Source: Pseudomonadota bacterium (GTDB lineage Bacteria > Pseudomonadota > Gammaproteobacteria > Xanthomonadales > Rhodanobacteraceae). Taken from it: a stretch of DNA of 64,000 nucleotides. The stretch covers positions 74,769-138,768 of the forward strand of contig JAEWGO010000015.1 in NCBI GenBank assembly GCA_023388255.1, in the 5' to 3' direction. The translations under genes were made by a program, and so were the position numbers. Positions 42,149 to 51,847 of the stretch are shown piece after piece; the stretch's first letter is position 1; the number at the start of each line of letters is the position of its first letter. The notes under the pieces are model-generated. The model was not told where the DNA came from. It was given only the letters and a program-made list of their open reading frames with translations, and ran no database searches.

Positions 42149-44881
42149 ATGAAGTACCCGAAAACGAAATTGGCGGCGGGCATACTCGCCGCGTTCGGTC
42201 TGGCCGGCGCGGTGCATGCCGGTGATGTGGTCACATCGGCCGATCCTGCGCCGGTCGCGGACGTGCCGATCGCCGCGGCGAACGACACGAGCGCCGACGA
42301 CGCGCAGAAGCTCGACACGATCGTCGTGCACGGCATCCGCGAGAGCCTCAAGCGCTCGCTGGAAACCAAGCGCGATGCCGACGCGATCGTCGAGGCGATC
42401 ACCGCCGAGGACATCGGCAAGTTCCCGAACACGAACGTCGCCGAGGCGATGGTGATGATTCCGGGCGTCACGCTCGACCGCCGTTTCGGCCAGGGCGAGC
42501 GCGTCAGCATCGACGGCACCGATCCGAGCCTGAACCTGTCCTTCCTCGACGGCCATCCGGTCGCGCAGGCGATCTGGCTGTACGGCGAACAGCCGAACCG
42601 CGGCTTCGACTACACCCTGCTCGCGCCGGAAATCCTCGGCCGCCTCGAAGTGTTCAAGTCGCCCGAGGCGCGTTTGCCGGAAGGCAGCCTCGGTGGCACC
42701 GTGATGATGCACACCCGCCAGCCGCTCGACCTCGATGCGAACACCTTGTCCGGCTCGGTCGGCTACAACTACAACGATCAGGCCAGCGGCGGCAAACCGA
42801 ACGCCTCGATCTTCTACAGCTGGAAAAACACCGACAGCACCTGGGGCTTCGACGTCGCCGCGCAGCACTATGCCGAACGCGTCGACCGTCAGGGCGTCGA
42901 GATCTTCGGTTACCACCCGGTGTCCGACTACGCGGCGCAGAGCCCGGCGGTCGCGGCGCAGGTCGCCAGTGGCGCGCTGAGTCCGAACGCGCTGGTGCCG
43001 GACGAGATCAACGCGGCGTATTTCCAGCAGACGCGCAAGCGCAACAGCGCCGTGGCGAACCTGCAGTTCAAACCGAACGACCAGTTCGAAGCGACCTTGA
43101 GCGGCCTGTATATCCACGAGAACTTCGGCAGCTACAACCAGTCGGTCTACAACTACCTGCACTGGAACAACGGCACGATGGCCGCCGTCGACAGCCTGAC
43201 CCAAGGCCCGAACGGCCTTGTCACCGGCGGCCATTCCTCCGGCGAGAACGCCGGCATCGTCTACGACAACCAGTTGCGCGAGTCGGTCGTCACGACCAAG
43301 GGCGCGGACCTGCGCATGAACTACAAGGGCGAAGGCTGGACGCTCGGCGGCCAGGCCGGCGTCAGCAAATCGGACAATCCGAACATCGGTCAGTGGTTGC
43401 TCGAACCGGTCTACTTCGGTGGTTTCAGCTGGGATGCGCGCAAGGGCTACACGCTCGACGATCCGGCGTCGGGCAAGGACCCGTCGCGCTGGGGCGGCGG
43501 CTGGCTCGGCAACCACGGCGTGTTCTCGGCGCATGCCAAGGACACCTACGGCCAGCTCGATTTCGGCAAGCAGCTCGGCGGCTTCTTCAACCAGCTGCTG
43601 GTCGGCGTGCGCTACAGCAAGCACGACGAGGACTACGGCCTCAACGTCTACGGTGGCGTCACGCCGGGCACGCTGGCCGACGTCGGCACCGACGGCTTCA
43701 CCGATATCCTCGACGAATTCGACGGCTTCTCGCCGGACCAGGCGCACCACATCCAGGTCGGACCGGGCAACATCCGCGACTGGATCAACCACAGCAACAT
43801 CGACTGGGCGCATCCGGACGCCGGCAGTTACCTCAACAACACCTGGGCGCTGACGCAGAAGAACACAGCGGCCTACGCGCAGTTGAACTTCGGCAGCGAC
43901 GCGTGGCATGGCAACGTCGGCCTGCGCTACGTGCACACCGATACCAGCGGTTCCGGCTTCAACCTGCCCGGCAGCGTGCCGCCGGTGCTGCCGCCCGAGG
44001 CGGGCTGGTGGCAGACCAAGGATTCGAGCGTGAACAACTGGCTGCCATCGTTCAACGTCGCCTTCGACGCCGCGCCCGACGTGGTGCTGCGCCTGTCCGG
44101 CGCCGAGGTGATCGCGTGGGCGCCGTACAACCAGATGGTCAACAACACCTTCCTCAACGACACGGTGCTGACCGGCAGCGGCGGCAACGCGGACCTGAAG
44201 CCGTTCAAGTCGGTCAATTTCAACCTGTCGGCCGAATGGTATTTCGCCGAGCAGTCGGTGCTGGCGGCATCGGTGTTCTACAAGAACGTCATCAACTACA
44301 TCGACACGACGCCGGAGACCGAGCGCCACTACAACTCGATCCGCGATACCGATCCGGCGCAATGGGCTTCGCTGGTCGGCAGCCACGGCTGCAATGCCGA
44401 CGGCTTCTGCGACTACAGCGTGTCGCGTCCGCACAATGCCGGCAGCGGCAGCATCAAGGGCTTCAACCTGAGCTACCAGCAGGCATTCGGCGAAACCGGC
44501 TTCGGCATGGTCGCCAACTACACCTACGCCGACGGCAGCACCAGCCACGGCAATCCGATGCCGTACCAGTCGAAGAACTCGATCAGCGTCGGGCCGTACT
44601 ACGAGAACGGCACGTTCAGCGCGCGCATCAATGCGAACTGGCGCAGCCACTACCTCGCCGGCGGCTATGTCGCCGGTGCCCCGCCCGCGGTGGTCGGCAG
44701 CTACAGCGATCTCAGCGCGAGCTTCGGCTGGCACTTCAACGAACACTTCGCGCTGTCGTTCGACGCGATGAACCTGCTCAACGAGAAGTACCACCAGTAC
44801 GCCGTCGGCAACAAGGACGAACTGTTCGCCGAGTACACCACCGGCCGCCGCTACATGGCGACCTTGCGCATGAACTTCTGA
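42149..44881 (+). CDS. TonB-dependent receptor for chitooligosaccharide/GlcNAc uptake
   Basis: The 910-residue receptor has a signal peptide (cleavage after AGAVHA), a TonB-box-like segment LDTIVVHGIR, and a plug domain with SLETKRDADAIVEAITAEDIGKFPNTNVAEAM and PEGSLGGTVMMHTRQP. The 22-strand barrel ends YMATLRMNF, with a terminal aromatic residue as needed for BAM insertion. The 'IRESLKRSLETKRDA' opening is that of the large carbohydrate-type TBDR group of Xanthomonadales and Caulobacter. Its position between glk and the GH20 gene argues for a GlcNAc oligosaccharide substrate, which is inference from context. Confidence 0.9.
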   Translation: MKYPKTKLAAGILAAFGLAGAVHAGDVVTSADPAPVADVPIAAANDTSADDAQKLDTIVVHGIRESLKRSLETKRDADAIVEAITAEDIGKFPNTNVAEAMVMIPGVTLDRRFGQGERVSIDGTDPSLNLSFLDGHPVAQAIWLYGEQPNRGFDYTLLAPEILGRLEVFKSPEARLPEGSLGGTVMMHTRQPLDLDANTLSGSVGYNYNDQASGGKPNASIFYSWKNTDSTWGFDVAAQHYAERVDRQGVEIFGYHPVSDYAAQSPAVAAQVASGALSPNALVPDEINAAYFQQTRKRNSAVANLQFKPNDQFEATLSGLYIHENFGSYNQSVYNYLHWNNGTMAAVDSLTQGPNGLVTGGHSSGENAGIVYDNQLRESVVTTKGADLRMNYKGEGWTLGGQAGVSKSDNPNIGQWLLEPVYFGGFSWDARKGYTLDDPASGKDPSRWGGGWLGNHGVFSAHAKDTYGQLDFGKQLGGFFNQLLVGVRYSKHDEDYGLNVYGGVTPGTLADVGTDGFTDILDEFDGFSPDQAHHIQVGPGNIRDWINHSNIDWAHPDAGSYLNNTWALTQKNTAAYAQLNFGSDAWHGNVGLRYVHTDTSGSGFNLPGSVPPVLPPEAGWWQTKDSSVNNWLPSFNVAFDAAPDVVLRLSGAEVIAWAPYNQMVNNTFLNDTVLTGSGGNADLKPFKSVNFNLSAEWYFAEQSVLAASVFYKNVINYIDTTPETERHYNSIRDTDPAQWASLVGSHGCNADGFCDYSVSRPHNAGSGSIKGFNLSYQQAFGETGFGMVANYTYADGSTSHGNPMPYQSKNSISVGPYYENGTFSARINANWRSHYLAGGYVAGAPPAVVGSYSDLSASFGWHFNEHFALSFDAMNLLNEKYHQYAVGNKDELFAEYTTGRRYMATLRMNF

Positions 44882-44958
44882 ACCACGCAGGAAAAATATC
44901 GGCGACCTCGGCGAATGTCGAAGCGCGGCCGTGCCGCAAGCAAGCCCGACGAAGAGAT

Positions 44959-44980
44959 CCTTCTCCCTTTGGGGGGAAGG
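44959..44980. repeat. Imperfect palindromic intergenic element
   Basis: CCTTCTCCC-TTT-GGGGGGAAGG is a near-perfect inverted repeat, similar to the CCCTTCTCCC-type intergenic palindromes common in xanthomonad genomes. Only one copy is seen in this window. Confidence 0.35.
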
Positions 44981-45059
44981 TACTGGCAGGCGGAGAGGGT
45001 CGGGCCGCGAACCGGCGCATGCGAAACAAAAATCTCCGCGTCTCCAACGTGGCGTTTCT

Positions 45060-45088
45060 CGGGCCGGATGATCCGGCCCGCTTTTTTC
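45060..45088 (+). terminator. Rho-independent terminator after the TonB receptor
   Basis: GGGCCGGAT / ATCCGGCCC (45061-45079) is followed by GCTTTTTT. It separates the receptor transcript from the hexosaminidase gene. Confidence 0.85.
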
Positions 45089-45223
45089 GTGCACTCGCCC
45101 ACGAACGCAGTTTGGATATCCTGCGTTTCAGGTTTCACTTCGCCAGCTCCACAAGCGGTCTTCCGTGGCCGCAACATCCCCTTCACGCCCCGCGCTCGCG
45201 CTGCGCGATTTGCAGGAGGTTGC

Positions 45224-47551
45224 ATGCGACACGTTCTCATCGCGTTGTTGGTCCTCGTCATCGCAGCGTGCGCGTCATCGCCGCATGCGGTGGATGCGCG
45301 GCGTGCGACGCTGCCGCTGTTGCCGATGCCGGCGCAGGTCGAATGGCGCGAGGGACACTTCGTGCTGCACGACGGCGCGCGCCTGCTCGTCGACACGCGC
45401 AATGAACAGTCGTTCGCCATCGCGCGCCTGTTCGCCGCACAACTGGCGCAGGCGCGCGGCCTGCGTCTGGACGTCCAGACGTCTTCTGCAGCCGGCGAAG
45501 ATCGCGCTGCGATCGTGCTTTCGCTCGCGCCGGACGACGCATCCGTCCCGCCTGGGGAAGGCTACGATCTGACCGTCGACACCCACCGCATCCGCGTCGT
45601 CGCGCGCGAACCGCGCGGCCTGTTCTACGGCGGCGTCACCTTGTCGCAACTGCTGACGCCCGAAAGCACGCCAGCCACATCGATCGACGTGCCCGCACTG
45701 CGCGTCGTCGACCAGCCACGTTTCGCCTGGCGCGGCGCGATGCTCGATTCGGTGCGCCACTTCCAGCCGCCGCAATTCATCGAACGATTCATCGACCAGC
45801 TCGCCGAACTCAAGCTCAACACGCTGCACTGGCACCTGACCGACGACCAGGGCTGGCGCATCGAGATCAAGCGCTATCCGCGCCTGACCGAGGTCGGCGC
45901 GTGGCGCCGCCCGGCTGGCGCGGCGGGTACCGACGCGAACGGCCAGCCGGTCCGCTACGGCGGCTTCTACACGCAGGACGAGATCCGCCGCATCGTGCGC
46001 TACGCGGCCGAGCGCAACATCACGATCGTTCCCGAGATCGACATGCCGGGCCACATGCAGGCCGCGATCGCGGCGTATCCGGAACTCGGCAGCATCGGCG
46101 ACAAACCCGTCGTCTCGCCGGACTGGGGCGTGCACAGCTACCTGCTCAATACCGACGACGCGACGTTCGCGTTCATGCAGAACGTGCTCGACGAAGTCAT
46201 GCAACTGTTCCCGAGCACGTACATCCACATCGGCGGCGACGAAGCGGTCAAGGACCAGTGGAAGGCGTCGCCGCGAGAGCAGGCGCGCATGCACGAACTC
46301 GGCATTGCCGACGAAGACCACCTGCAAGGCTGGTTCGTCGCGCGCCTGCAGAAATACCTTGCCGCGCACGGGCGCCGCCTGATCGGCTGGGACGAAATCC
46401 TCGAAGGCGGCCTGCCCGCGGACGCGACCGTGATGAGCTGGCGCGGCGCGCAGGGCGGCATCGACGCCGCGAAGCAGGGCCACGACGTCGTGATGGCGCC
46501 GTCGCCGGACCTGTACCTTGATCATCTGCAGAGCGATGCCGACGACGAGCCGTCCGGCCGCACGGACTCGCGCACGCTCGCCGACATCTACGCATTCCAG
46601 CCGACGCCCGCAGGCATGGACGCGAATGCCGCGAAACACGTGCTCGGCGCGCAGGCGAACCTGTGGACGGAGCACATGCGCACGACCGCGATGGTCGAGC
46701 ACGCCGCGTTCCCGCGTCTTGCCGCACTGGCCGAAGTGTTGTGGTCGCCGCCTTCGACGCACGACTGGAACGGCTTCGTCGCGCGCCTCGTGCCGCAGAT
46801 GGATCGCTGGCGCGCGCAGGGCATCGCCGCCGCCGACGGCGCGTTCGAGGTGCGCTTCGCGAGCGACTACGACCGTACCGATGCGCGCGTGCGCGTCGCA
46901 CTGTCCAACCAGGTCGCGCTGCCGATCCGCTATACGAAGGATGGCAGCGAACCGACCGGGGCGTCACCGCTCTACCGCGAACCGCTGCAATTGTCCGTGC
47001 CTTCGACCTTGCGCGCGGCGACCTTCCTCGGCACGCGTCGCACGGCGCCGGTGCAGACGCGCGCGTTCACGCCCGAAATGCTGTTGAGCCGAAGCAGCGC
47101 CGAGCTGAAGCAATGCAGCGGCAAGATCACCTTGCGCCTCGCCGACAGCGAATCGGCCGACACCGCACGTGCGTTCTACAACGTCGACCTGTTCGACCCG
47201 TGCTGGCTCTGGCCCGCTGCGCCGCTCGACGGCATCGCCGGCATCAAGGTGAGCGTCGCGCGGCTGCCGTACAACTTCCAGCTCGCGCACGATGTGGTGA
47301 ACATCGTGCCGCGGCCTGCGTCCGAAGCGAAGGGTGGGGAATTGCTGGTCAAGCGGGATGGCTGCGAGGGACCGACGCTCGCGCGATTGCCGCTTGAGCC
47401 TGCGCGCGAGCGCTCTGCATCGATGCTCGAAACATCGATGCCCGCCACGAAGGGCGCGCACGACCTTTGTTTTGTATTTGCCGGAAGCGAAGCGGGAGCC
47501 ATGTGGGCGATCGATGGCGTCGAACTCTTGCCGGCGCCGGCAACGCGATGA
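45224..47551 (+). CDS. Beta-N-acetylhexosaminidase, GH20 lipoprotein
   Basis: The 775-residue protein starts MRHVLIALLVLVIAACASSP, with a lipobox cysteine at residue 16, so it should be anchored in the outer membrane or periplasm. It has the GH20 N-terminal domain, then FAWRGAMLDSVRHF, LNTLHWHLTDDQGWRIEIK and the catalytic pair in YIHIGGDEAVKDQW (Asp339-Glu340). A C-terminal chitobiase-type domain (PIRYTKDGSEPTGASPLYREP) and a final beta domain follow. It releases GlcNAc from chitooligosaccharides, feeding the nag genes. AGGAGG lies 4 bases before the ATG; the open frame upstream is not needed. Confidence 0.93.
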   Translation: MRHVLIALLVLVIAACASSPHAVDARRATLPLLPMPAQVEWREGHFVLHDGARLLVDTRNEQSFAIARLFAAQLAQARGLRLDVQTSSAAGEDRAAIVLSLAPDDASVPPGEGYDLTVDTHRIRVVAREPRGLFYGGVTLSQLLTPESTPATSIDVPALRVVDQPRFAWRGAMLDSVRHFQPPQFIERFIDQLAELKLNTLHWHLTDDQGWRIEIKRYPRLTEVGAWRRPAGAAGTDANGQPVRYGGFYTQDEIRRIVRYAAERNITIVPEIDMPGHMQAAIAAYPELGSIGDKPVVSPDWGVHSYLLNTDDATFAFMQNVLDEVMQLFPSTYIHIGGDEAVKDQWKASPREQARMHELGIADEDHLQGWFVARLQKYLAAHGRRLIGWDEILEGGLPADATVMSWRGAQGGIDAAKQGHDVVMAPSPDLYLDHLQSDADDEPSGRTDSRTLADIYAFQPTPAGMDANAAKHVLGAQANLWTEHMRTTAMVEHAAFPRLAALAEVLWSPPSTHDWNGFVARLVPQMDRWRAQGIAAADGAFEVRFASDYDRTDARVRVALSNQVALPIRYTKDGSEPTGASPLYREPLQLSVPSTLRAATFLGTRRTAPVQTRAFTPEMLLSRSSAELKQCSGKITLRLADSESADTARAFYNVDLFDPCWLWPAAPLDGIAGIKVSVARLPYNFQLAHDVVNIVPRPASEAKGGELLVKRDGCEGPTLARLPLEPARERSASMLETSMPATKGAHDLCFVFAGSEAGAMWAIDGVELLPAPATR

Positions 47552-47630
47552 GTGGAATCCGGCGTCCGAGTCCGCGTGCCGACGCGCGCGCGGCAGCCTC
47601 GGGCGGCAGCCGCGCGCTCAGGACCGTGTT

Positions 47631-48725
47631 TCAGCCGTCGAAACCGTCGGCGAAGATCGCGTCGTCGGCAATCGGCGTGGCGATGAAGCTGCCGACCTCG
47701 AAGTCGCCGACGCGGCCGAGTCCGACGATGACGCCGTGGTCGTTGATCGCCGCAGCGCGCAGCAGATACGGGAAGCCGGCGTCGGTGTCGCATTGCTGCA
47801 GCAGGTCATATGCGGTCCCGCCGGTCGAGATGAACGCCTTGAAGCTCAGCGTCGCGAAATCCTGCGCGCGGCCGACGATGGTGCCGCCTGCGTTGACGCC
47901 GAACGCGGCGCCGGAGGCGAGGCCGAGCAACGCGCCCGGGATCGCCGCTGCGGTGCCGCCGCGAAACGTCACCGGCACCGACTGGCCGCTGCCGTCGATA
48001 TCCATCTCGCCGACTGCAGTGCCGTCCTCGGCGATGCCGTGGGCCATGCTCGCCACGGCATCGACGCCGGCAGCGATCGGCACGATGCCCGGCGTGCCGA
48101 GTTGGCCGGTGGTCGCGTGGGCCAGCGCGCCGATCGCGTTCCAGCCGCCGACGATCGTGCCGGCGTCGTTGATCGCCGACCAGTACGCCTGCGAATCCGG
48201 TCCGTTCGGCGGTACGCCGTCGTCGACGAGGCCGCCGGCCTGGCTCCAGGTGAATGCGCGGAATGCGCCATCCTGCGAGGCGAGGCCGACGACCACGCCG
48301 GCATTGTTGATGTCGGCCGGATTCAGCTTGTTCGCCTGGTCGTTGCCGATCACGAGGTAGTCCTCCGGGGCCGCCGCGTTCCACAGCATTGCGCTCGTTT
48401 GTGCGCCATCGTCGGTGATCGTGGTCGCATAGCCGACGATCTGGCCTAGATCGTTGATCGCGGTCGCTGACGCCTCGTCGCGGTCGGCGGGCCGCGGCAG
48501 GGTGATCACCTGCTTGCCGTCGAACAGGAACGCCTGATTGCCGAAGTTCGCGTCGATGTAATAGCCGACGGCCTGGCCGGCTTCGTTGACGTCGGCGACG
48601 TAGATGCCGTTCGCATCCGGAATAGTGATTTGTTCGAGGTGATAGTGCGGCGCGGGCAAGCCGGCGATCGCGACGGCGGGCAACACGGACAACAGGACGC
48701 TGAAGGCAACGGTTCGCAGATGCAT
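47631..48725 (-). CDS. Secreted HAF-repeat protein ending in IFADGFDG
   Basis: The 364-residue protein has a Sec signal (MHLRTVAFSVLLSVLPAVAIA). It then shows at least six repeats of the HAF/extracellular-repeat type, each with an (I/V)N-x-x-G-x-(I/V/A)VG core: VNEAGQAVGYY, INDLGQIVGYA, INNAGVVVGLA, INDAGTIVGGW, VNAGGTIVGRA, INDHGVIVGLG. These build beta-propeller-like blades. The C-terminus is DDAIFADGFDG, the lineage-specific ending shared with the first protein of the window. Its role is unknown; it is exported. Confidence 0.87.
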   Translation of the reverse strand: MHLRTVAFSVLLSVLPAVAIAGLPAPHYHLEQITIPDANGIYVADVNEAGQAVGYYIDANFGNQAFLFDGKQVITLPRPADRDEASATAINDLGQIVGYATTITDDGAQTSAMLWNAAAPEDYLVIGNDQANKLNPADINNAGVVVGLASQDGAFRAFTWSQAGGLVDDGVPPNGPDSQAYWSAINDAGTIVGGWNAIGALAHATTGQLGTPGIVPIAAGVDAVASMAHGIAEDGTAVGEMDIDGSGQSVPVTFRGGTAAAIPGALLGLASGAAFGVNAGGTIVGRAQDFATLSFKAFISTGGTAYDLLQQCDTDAGFPYLLRAAAINDHGVIVGLGRVGDFEVGSFIATPIADDAIFADGFDG

Positions 48726-48846
48726 GGATGGCCTCGTGGATGAGAACGTCGCGCGAAGGCGCGGACCGCTTCAGGCTGCGCGGAATCGCGCGCTCGGCGC
48801 ATTCCGCGCGCATTCGGATCGCGCTCGGATCGCATTCCGAGCGCCA

Positions 48847-51156
48847 TCAGGGTGGCGCGGTGCCAAGCTCGCGCGGGATCACGCGTTCGCCGGCGAGGCC
48901 GCGTGCCTGTTCGAGCGCGGCCTGCCATGCCTCGCGGCGCCGTTGCGCGCGGGCGACCGCGAGCTGGATGAGCGCGGCGTCGTAGTCCTGCTTCGCCCAC
49001 AGCGCGACCTGGCCCGCGACCACGGCAGCGTCGGCCGTGCGATCCTGCGCCAGCAGGAAGTCGACGTAGTCCCGCGCCACACGCAGGATCGACAACGGCA
49101 CGCCCTGCGCCTGCGCCAGCGAGTACGCCCGGATGAACGCCTGCGCGGCGTCGCCGTTGCGGTCGTCGGCCCAGGCGCGATTCGCCGCGGCGGCGAGGCG
49201 GATCGGCGTGCGCGCGTTCGGCGTGGCGTCCGCTGCGTCCGCGATCTCCCCGCTTTCGGGCTTGCCGAGCGTGCGGGCGATGCGCGCGCGCAGCAGTTCG
49301 ACATCGGCGCGGATCAGGTCGCTGTCGGCCGAGGCGAGCGCCTGCCGCGGCACCGGTTCCAGCTCGGCCAGCGCGGTCGTGCCATCGCCGCGGCGCCAGG
49401 CGAGTTCGGCACGCAGCAGGCGGATGCGCTCGTTCTCGGCGGCATCGGCGGGGCGGTCGTCGTTCGCCGGGTCGTCGAGCAGTTCGGCCGCCTCGTTGTG
49501 GCGACCCTGCAGCAGCAGTTGCTCGGTGCGGTAGAGGCGCATCGACAGGCGCGAATACTTGCTCGGCACGCGCGCGCGCTGCGCCCACGAGGCATCCATC
49601 GCCTCCCGCGCGCGTTCGTTGTCGAGCTGCGCGCGGCGTGCCTCGAACAACAACTGCAGCTCGCCGATGCGTTCCTGCACCATGCCGAGCGCCTCGAAGC
49701 GCGCGATCGCGGCGGCGAGGTACGGTTCGGCCTGCGCCGGGTGGCCGCGCAGCAACTCCATTGCGCCGACGTTGCCGTCGACGCGCGCGATGCCGCCTTC
49801 GTCGCCGGCGCGCTGGAACGCATCGCGTGCGATGCCGTAGTCGAGCAGCGCTCCGGGAAAATCCTCCAGCGAGGTGCGGCTGATCGCGCGGCCGTTGTGC
49901 AGCCGTCCGAGCACCTGCGGCTCGGCCTGCGCGTCGAGCGCCTCGATGCCGTCTCCGAACCAGCGGCCGGCTTCGGCGTATTGCCCGGAGCGCACCGCGA
50001 CGGTGCCGCGCGCCGCCAGCAGGCGCGCGCGGAACGCGGCGTCGAGGCCGGATTCGGCGAGCATCTCGTCGAGCGCCGCGCGCGCGAGGTCGAGCCGGCC
50101 GGCGCGGATGTCGACCTCGGCCAGTTGCTGGCGCAGGCGCGGCGTGTCGTGCGCGAGGCGCGTGTCGGACAACAGGATCGAACGCGCCGCGTCCGGTTCG
50201 TTGGCGAGCAGCGCGGCCTGTGCGCGCTGCAAGGTCTCCGATACGGTCTCGCCGTCGCCGGTCGCCGAAGGCACGCGACCGAGAGCGGCGACGAGGCGGT
50301 CGGCGGCGCCGCGCAGCGCGGCAGTCGGCGTCGTGTCGTCGAATGTCGCCTGCACCGGCGCAGCGTCGGCGCGATCGGCTCGCACGCGTGCGGACCAGCG
50401 CTCGCCGCGATGTTCGATCGCGCCGTCGACGATCGTCGACGACGCGGCCGTGCGCCGTATCGCGGCGACCGGCGTCTCCTTGGCGCCAGTCTGCGACTCG
50501 TCGAGCGCGCGCAACTGGCCGACGGTCAGATCGCTCGGCTGCACCGCAAAACCGCCGCGCCGCAGGCGTTCGGCGACGAGATCCATGCCGCCGAGGCGCA
50601 GCCAGGGTTCGTCGCCATCGCCGACCGCCAGCGGCAGCACGACGATGCGCCCGGCGCCGGCGGCCGTTGGCGGCGCGTGGCAATGCCAGGGGAGCGCGAC
50701 GAGGGCGACGGCAACCGCGGCGAGCGTGCATGCAAGCACGATGTCGTGCAGGCGGCCGCGCGGCGGTGGCGGTGATGCGGCAGCGGGTTCGATGCGATCG
50801 ATTGCGGCCGGGGCGGTCGCGGTCGGCACCGTGGCGTCGTCGTCATCCGTCGCGGCGACCCATTGGTAGCCGAAGCCGGGCACCGTGCGGATCGCCCATT
50901 GCTTCTGGCCGTCGTCGTCGAGCGCGCGTCGGCACTGCACGATGAGCTGCCCGAGCTGCACGTCGGAAGCGGTGCCGTGATGCCACAAGGCACCGATGAG
51001 TTCGTCGCGCCCGAGCGCGCGCTCGCGCACCTCGACCAGCATCAGCAGGCAGGAGAACGCGCGCGGGGGCAGCGCGATGCGTTCGCCGTCGCGACTCAGC
51101 TCGCGCGTCGAGGCGTTGAGCGTGAACGCGCCGAAGCGGTACGTCGAACCCGGCAT
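48847..51156 (-). CDS. CadC-like transmembrane winged-helix regulator with TPR region
   Basis: The 769-residue protein begins with an OmpR/PhoB-type winged helix (RFGAFTLNASTRELSRDGE, ALPPRAFSCLLMLVEVRERALGRDELIGALW, AIRTVPGFGYQWV, residues 6-100). A Pro/Ala linker, one transmembrane helix (137-157) and a long helical TPR-like region to the end follow. This is the membrane-bound one-component regulator architecture of CadC. The periplasmic part probably senses a signal or partner protein. No phosphoacceptor domain is present. The target genes are unknown. The methyltransferase gene just upstream ends 7 bases before its start. Confidence 0.87.
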   Translation of the reverse strand: MPGSTYRFGAFTLNASTRELSRDGERIALPPRAFSCLLMLVEVRERALGRDELIGALWHHGTASDVQLGQLIVQCRRALDDDGQKQWAIRTVPGFGYQWVAATDDDDATVPTATAPAAIDRIEPAAASPPPPRGRLHDIVLACTLAAVAVALVALPWHCHAPPTAAGAGRIVVLPLAVGDGDEPWLRLGGMDLVAERLRRGGFAVQPSDLTVGQLRALDESQTGAKETPVAAIRRTAASSTIVDGAIEHRGERWSARVRADRADAAPVQATFDDTTPTAALRGAADRLVAALGRVPSATGDGETVSETLQRAQAALLANEPDAARSILLSDTRLAHDTPRLRQQLAEVDIRAGRLDLARAALDEMLAESGLDAAFRARLLAARGTVAVRSGQYAEAGRWFGDGIEALDAQAEPQVLGRLHNGRAISRTSLEDFPGALLDYGIARDAFQRAGDEGGIARVDGNVGAMELLRGHPAQAEPYLAAAIARFEALGMVQERIGELQLLFEARRAQLDNERAREAMDASWAQRARVPSKYSRLSMRLYRTEQLLLQGRHNEAAELLDDPANDDRPADAAENERIRLLRAELAWRRGDGTTALAELEPVPRQALASADSDLIRADVELLRARIARTLGKPESGEIADAADATPNARTPIRLAAAANRAWADDRNGDAAQAFIRAYSLAQAQGVPLSILRVARDYVDFLLAQDRTADAAVVAGQVALWAKQDYDAALIQLAVARAQRRREAWQAALEQARGLAGERVIPRELGTAPP

Positions 51157-51163
51157 GCGTGCT

Positions 51164-51760
51164 TCAGGCGATCTCGAGCGCGGCGACCGAACGGCGCAGC
51201 CGCGTCGACAGATACGAATGCGATCCGCACGGCAGCAGGCCGGCATCGAGGAATTGCGCGCGGTACCAGGTCGGCGCGCGCGCGATGAAACCGTTGGTGT
51301 CGCCGGCCGCGTTGTCGCGCGAGGTGAACACTTCGAGGAAGGCGAGGCCTTCGAGCAGATCGCCGAAGCCGGACAGGCCGCGGCGCAGTTCGGGCGCCGG
51401 CACATAGTGCAGCACGTCGCTGCAGACGATCAGGTCGAAGCGTTCGTCGAAGCGCAGTTCGCCGAGCTGGCCGAAGGTGGCGAGACCGATGTTGCGCGTG
51501 CGGCCGTAGCGCGTGACCGCATATTCGCTCGAATCGAGGCCGCGGTAGTCGATGTCCGGTCGCAGCTTCTTCAGGTGCGCGCGCCACGGTGCTTCGCCGC
51601 AGCCGACGTCGAGCACGTTGCGCAGTGGCCGCGCGAGGTAGTACTCGGCCAGGTGCACGACCATCGCGACCTTGCGCGCGAGTTCCGCGCGCGAGCCGAC
51701 GCGGTGGTGCGCATCGCGATACCACTTCTCGAAATAGGCATGGTCGTAGTGCTTGGCCAT
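51164..51760 (-). CDS. Class I SAM-dependent methyltransferase
   Basis: The 198-residue protein starts MAKHYDHAYFEKWYRDAHHR. It has the SAM motif NVLDVGCGEAPWRAHLKKL, acidic YRGLDSSEYAV and FDLIVCSDVLHYV as motif II. A tail FIARAPTWYRAQFLDAGLLPC resembles small-molecule methyltransferases. The substrate is unknown. It may be transcribed with the CadC-like gene 7 bases downstream. A REP-like palindrome precedes it. Confidence 0.83.
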   Translation of the reverse strand: MAKHYDHAYFEKWYRDAHHRVGSRAELARKVAMVVHLAEYYLARPLRNVLDVGCGEAPWRAHLKKLRPDIDYRGLDSSEYAVTRYGRTRNIGLATFGQLGELRFDERFDLIVCSDVLHYVPAPELRRGLSGFGDLLEGLAFLEVFTSRDNAAGDTNGFIARAPTWYRAQFLDAGLLPCGSHSYLSTRLRRSVAALEIA

Positions 51761-51847
51761 CGTCGCGTCGTCGGTTGCGGAGCGCGCATGGTAGGGCAGC
51801 GTCGGCAGCACGGGTAGAAAAGCGTCGGGCAGCGGCGTTGCCGGATG

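Larger units (their letters stand above)
44882..45223 (+). other. Intergenic region between TonB receptor and hexosaminidase genes
   Basis: These 342 bases hold no gene. A palindromic CCTTCTCCC-TTT-GGGGGGAAGG element and a strong terminator are listed separately. From 45090 to 45223 lies the leader of the hexosaminidase gene. Confidence 0.55.

Noticed and set aside
41525..45094. A 1189-codon open frame on the minus strand across the glucokinase and TonB receptor genes
   Set aside because: It is antisense to two well-supported genes, and its Arg/Val/Ala/Asp-rich product matches the third-position GC bias of a shadow frame; no domain or start signal is visible.
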